Source: Amoebidium appalachense (Eukaryota; Ichthyosporea). From it: 64,000 nucleotides of DNA. The stretch is taken from assembly GCA_963693365.1 (NCBI GenBank), contig CAVNZM010000011.1:4898001-4962000 (forward strand), written 5' to 3'. Both the position numbers and the translations under genes were made by a program. Below the pieces are notes generated by a model, which saw nothing but the letters and a program-made list of their open reading frames with translations, was not told where the DNA came from and did not search any database. This document shows, piece after piece, positions 49,163 to 64,000 of this stretch (position 1 is the stretch's first letter; each line of letters begins with the position of its first letter).

Positions 49163-50254
49163 ATGCAATCGCAGACACCTTTCGGTCCCAGCCAGGGCCG
49201 TGGCAGGAGCACAAAGCCTACACTGCTGCCAAAACGTAGTGCTAATGCAGGCACACACACACCTGTCGGTGTTACTAATGCGAATAGCGGAAACGTACAG
49301 GGTGCAACCAAAGCAAAACGAAGCAAGCGCGTTAGCGGGAAAAACAAACGCGATGCAGGTCTTACACCACAATATGGGCGCGCCATTCAGCCTAACGGTC
49401 CCCTGTCTAGGATGATTGCAGACGTCTCAGATTTGGCCGTTTCACCACCCGACACAGAAATAGTCAACGAGGCCGAGGTAGGATGGGCCTTCATGACCAT
49501 TCGCCACGTATTAAAGCAGCTCCCTGCGGGAAGCTTACGGGCAGAACTTGTTTCGAGGGAGTCACTTGAGCTGTATCGGCAAGGGCATTGCTCCCAGGAG
49601 ACGATGCTAATTACCGCGTTCTGCACTCTTGAAGACGAAGTGAGAGGCATGTTGCAACAACGTCCCGATGTGTACTTTGGCATACGCGGAAACCCACACT
49701 TTCCCCAGCAACTAGAGAGCGAAGACCAAGCACCCGACAATATGCATGGTGAAACAGCCCCTCACACTGGTCCAAATAATCGGTCTGGGTCACACGTGCA
49801 CCGGCGTGGCATGCAACAAAAGGACAGTATTGTACATCTGTTGGATCACCCCGCACAACCATATAAGCCACGCCAGAACCAAATTGTCGTGCAGCAGAAT
49901 CTCGTCCACTATAATCACTATTACAACACTCCACATGTGGCACCAGCAGCCAACGGAGCCGCACATCCGAATTCTCACAGTACACGCACGCACACACATG
50001 CTCCGCCCGGGTCTGCACCTTTTCACAACGAGCCAGCACCAGCAGCTGCCAGTCCTCCGCCTGCAGATGTTCCCTGGGCTCCGTTTGGCGCCGCAGGGGC
50101 ACGACCTGACCCTGAGGTTGTTCAAGAAGAAATGGGAGGCAGCAACGGTCGGTGGCCAAATGATTTGCCCACACCGGTTTTTCCGAACCTGTCTAAGGCA
50201 CAGGGGGAAGATGCCTTGTTGGTCAAAACTGGAGAGCTCATGCAACTCTGGTGA
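49163..50254 (+). CDS. Orphan intronless ORF, 363 aa, unknown
   Basis: Not recognised. ATG at 49163 (MQSQTPFGPSQGRGRSTKP). Residues 1-75 are basic, Ser/Thr/Lys/Arg rich (possible nuclear or nucleic-acid-binding tail). About 90-180 looks like a folded helical domain (EVGWAFMTIRHVLKQLPAG...EVRGMLQQRPDVYFGIRG). About 185-340 is Pro/Ala/His/Asn rich. The last codons overlap CTCTG/gtgagtgcc, a strong splice donor, so this may be the first exon of a longer gene. There is no simple repeat inside. An unclassified transposon Gag is an alternative. Confidence 0.6.
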   Translation: MQSQTPFGPSQGRGRSTKPTLLPKRSANAGTHTPVGVTNANSGNVQGATKAKRSKRVSGKNKRDAGLTPQYGRAIQPNGPLSRMIADVSDLAVSPPDTEIVNEAEVGWAFMTIRHVLKQLPAGSLRAELVSRESLELYRQGHCSQETMLITAFCTLEDEVRGMLQQRPDVYFGIRGNPHFPQQLESEDQAPDNMHGETAPHTGPNNRSGSHVHRRGMQQKDSIVHLLDHPAQPYKPRQNQIVVQQNLVHYNHYYNTPHVAPAANGAAHPNSHSTRTHTHAPPGSAPFHNEPAPAAASPPPADVPWAPFGAAGARPDPEVVQEEMGGSNGRWPNDLPTPVFPNLSKAQGEDALLVKTGELMQLW

Positions 50255-50796
50255 GTGCCTTGCATTTGCAGTTCATACATCATATATAGTAGTAGTTGCA
50301 GCCACTGTTACAGTGTTATTTCTTTGAAAAAGTATAATGCGATGGTACTGAAACGTCGGGCTTTTAGAATTAGTGGTGTAGGTGAATTTATGTTAGAGTG
50401 TGCCACTAAATTTGCTTCGATCTGAAAGTATTCTAGATATAATCATGGGTCTCCCTTTTTTATTTGGAGAGAGAAGACCGATCGGTTACATATGTTCTCG
50501 AATGTGGGGTAGGTAATTTACAGTTACTGAGCTGCCATATTGAATCCTACCAAACTAAACAACGAAGAATTGACATGTTTACGTGTGCATGCTTAGAAGC
50601 CTCGTGAATGTGTGTATGTTTGTGTTTCCGTGCGAGTGTGTGCGGTGTGTGTGTGACGCGTGCTGGGTGCCGGTGTTGGGGAGAGAGCGAGTGACGGATG
50701 GCTCTCAATTTGTGAGAGTGGGTAAGTGAGTTACGGCCACTTGAGCAAGGCTTAGCAAGCAAGCGTCTGATCATGTACGCACGTGCATGCATGTAC

Positions 50797-50895
<99 letters not shown>

Positions 50896-51027
50896 CTGAG
50901 TGTGCGCACTAAGCGTGTTTACGCAATCAATACAGTATATTACAAATCTACATTGAAACTTTCCAATGACAGATTCATGCCATATAATACTTATCCTTAT
51001 GACACACTCATTCCATTTCAGGGGGTT
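50255..51027. other. Intergenic: 3' flank of ERCC4 and a (GT)n array
   Basis: Contains about 47 GT units at 50800-50893 and GT-rich degenerate sequence from 50600. No gene seen. ERCC4 ends at 51028 on the minus strand. Confidence 0.7.
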
Positions 51028-62730
<11,703 letters not shown>

Positions 62731-62734
62731 CTTT

Positions 62735-62803
<69 letters not shown>

Positions 62804-63104
62804 ATATCGGAATGTGTGATGTGACACTGGACGGAGGGCAAACTCACAACGGACAATGAAGCACCGATTTATAAAACAAACAACACAGCATACAACGTTA
62901 TATAGTGCCCAACCTCCTAGGGAAGGGGAAGGGAGGGGAGGGAGAGGGGGAAAGGGGGGAGGGGGGGAGGGGGGGGGGGGGGAGGAGGGAGGGGACATGC
63001 TTTACTTTTCAAAAGTTTGATTTTTTTTATTTTTACGGCCTGGTTAAGAGTGAGGGCAGGGTGGTGGTGGTGGTGGTCACAGAGGGGGGAGGGGGGGACC
63101 GGAA

Positions 63105-63135
<31 letters not shown>

Positions 63136-63137
<2 letters not shown>

Positions 63138-63350
63138 GAATGCGGAACACGGTAAGAAGTACGCATACACCAAGGACACATGCAAAGGCAAAAATTCAAG
63201 TTTGCAACATCAGCCATGCGCACAGTATGCGTCATAAGCAGAGCCCATCCTCAGGGAGGGCCCAAGTCATCAATTGCGTCTGAGTTTCGACCCCTTAGCC
63301 CGCGTAAATACGACTCTCCAACTCAGACAGCAGCATCAACTGAACTTGGA
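63136..63350. repeat. Interspersed repeat family R, copy 3
   Basis: Preceded by a G-run. Carries the 120-bp core plus about 95 bp more (catcaattgcgtctgag...cagcagcatcaactgaac) shared with copy 4. Confidence 0.85.
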
Positions 63351-63571
63351 AAGGTCAACCCGTCTTGATCAAAGACGAGCAGGGTTGCTTATGCAAGCAA
63401 GGTGAGCAAAACGGTGAATATGTGTGTGCAAACTAATGCAGTGCAGCGGAAAATGCGTATGTGCTTACAGATGCACGACACAGAGCAACCATGCCCGGTA
63501 GCATGGAATTAAAGCGGTCTCCACACAGTGGTCTGTCCTGAAAGGACACCTCTGAAAGAAGACTGGGGGGG

Positions 63572-63783
63572 TTTGAATGCGGAACACGGTACGAAGTACG
63601 CATACACGAAGGACACATGCAAAGGCAAACATTCAAGTATGCAACATCAGCCATGCGCACAGTATGCGTCATAAGCAGACCCATCCTCAGGGATGGCCCA
63701 AGTCATCAATTGCGTCTGAGTCTCGACCCCTTAACCCGCGTATATACGACTCTCCAACTCAGACAGCAGCATCAACTGAACTG
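63572..63783. repeat. Interspersed repeat family R, copy 4
   Basis: Near-identical to 63136-63350 (a few substitutions, one 2-nt deletion near agcagacccatc). Followed by a G-run. Confidence 0.85.
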
Positions 63784-63883
63784 GGGGGGGGGGGGGGGGG
63801 GGGGGGGGAGGGGAGGAGGGGGACGGGGGTGAGAAGGGGGAGTTGGAGTGGGGAGGGGGGGGGGGGGGAGTGAGGTGAGATAG

Positions 63884-63938
<55 letters not shown>

Positions 63939-64000
63939 TGGGGGGGGGGGAGGGCAGTTGGGGGGGGGGGGGGGGGGGGATGTTCAGACCTCCAGCAGTC

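Larger units (their letters stand above)
62731..64000. other. Right edge: presumed ERCC4 intron with two R repeats
   Basis: G-run of about 58 nt (62745-62802), (GA)n at 63890-63934, and two R-family copies. A splice-bounded minus stretch (63562-63475 region, acceptor ttctttcag, donor gtaagc) encodes EVSFQDRPLCGDRFNSMLPG but matches no XPF segment I know. The last bases read ctgctggag/gtctga on the minus strand, possibly an exon end. Confidence 0.45.

Noticed and set aside
63475-63562. Splice-bounded minus stretch EVSFQDRPLCGDRFNS as an ERCC4 exon
   Set aside because: Good acceptor and donor, but no similarity to any XPF segment I know. Left as a remark in the right-edge entry.

Overview
This is nuclear DNA of a eukaryote. 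Three host genes carry spliceosomal introns, and all the long coding blocks belong to retroelements (Ty3/gypsy, Ty1/copia, Penelope-like, LINE). The host proteins resemble animal homologues closely enough to recognise by eye (BUD13, coactosin-like, XPF/ERCC4). A holozoan, either an invertebrate or a unicellular relative, is plausible, but I cannot place the organism further. No bacterial, viral or CRISPR features were seen. Non-element DNA is saturated with G/C homopolymer runs and (GT), (GA) and (CT) arrays. Most long ORFs there are translations of these repeats and are not genes.

Layout. 1-7825 (minus): BUD13 homologue, nine exons recovered, with its 3' end left of the window. 7826-8496: short divergent promoter region. 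8497-9341 (plus): two-exon coactosin-like gene. 9342-10598: its 3' flank. 10599-35382: a nested stack of LTR retrotransposons. Gypsy element A (minus) is split by chromovirus B (minus, 15176-33472, target duplication ggttt). B is itself split by copia element C (plus, 24417-30824, duplication ctgca). One LTR of B is split by non-autonomous element D (minus, 15388-18922, duplication gatgc). LTR divergence (A and B about 0.7-0.8 %, C about 0.3 %, D none seen) fits the nesting order. 35982-41262 (minus): a Penelope-like element with its GIY-YIG nuclease upstream of the reverse transcriptase, an extra coiled-coil ORF, and about 0.2 kb inverted terminal repeats that start with a hairpin. About 41.9-45.4 kb: a 5'-truncated LINE joined in frame to a decayed relative of element A (45.4-47 kb). 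47-51 kb: CCAAT-rich DNA and an orphan 363-aa ORF. 51028 to about 62.7 kb (minus): at least 14 exons of XPF/ERCC4, whose 5' half lies beyond the right edge.

How it fits together. The host genes are housekeeping: pre-mRNA splicing (BUD13, RES complex), actin regulation (coactosin) and nucleotide-excision repair (XPF). BUD13 and ERCC4 have tiny exons separated by introns made almost entirely of simple sequence, and in three cases the 3' splice site is the end of a long (CA)n array. The most unusual object is the permuted-domain Penelope-like element. Also notable are the non-canonical protease triads in all three autonomous LTR elements, the fixed polarity of compound microsatellites, and a partial exon duplication in ERCC4.
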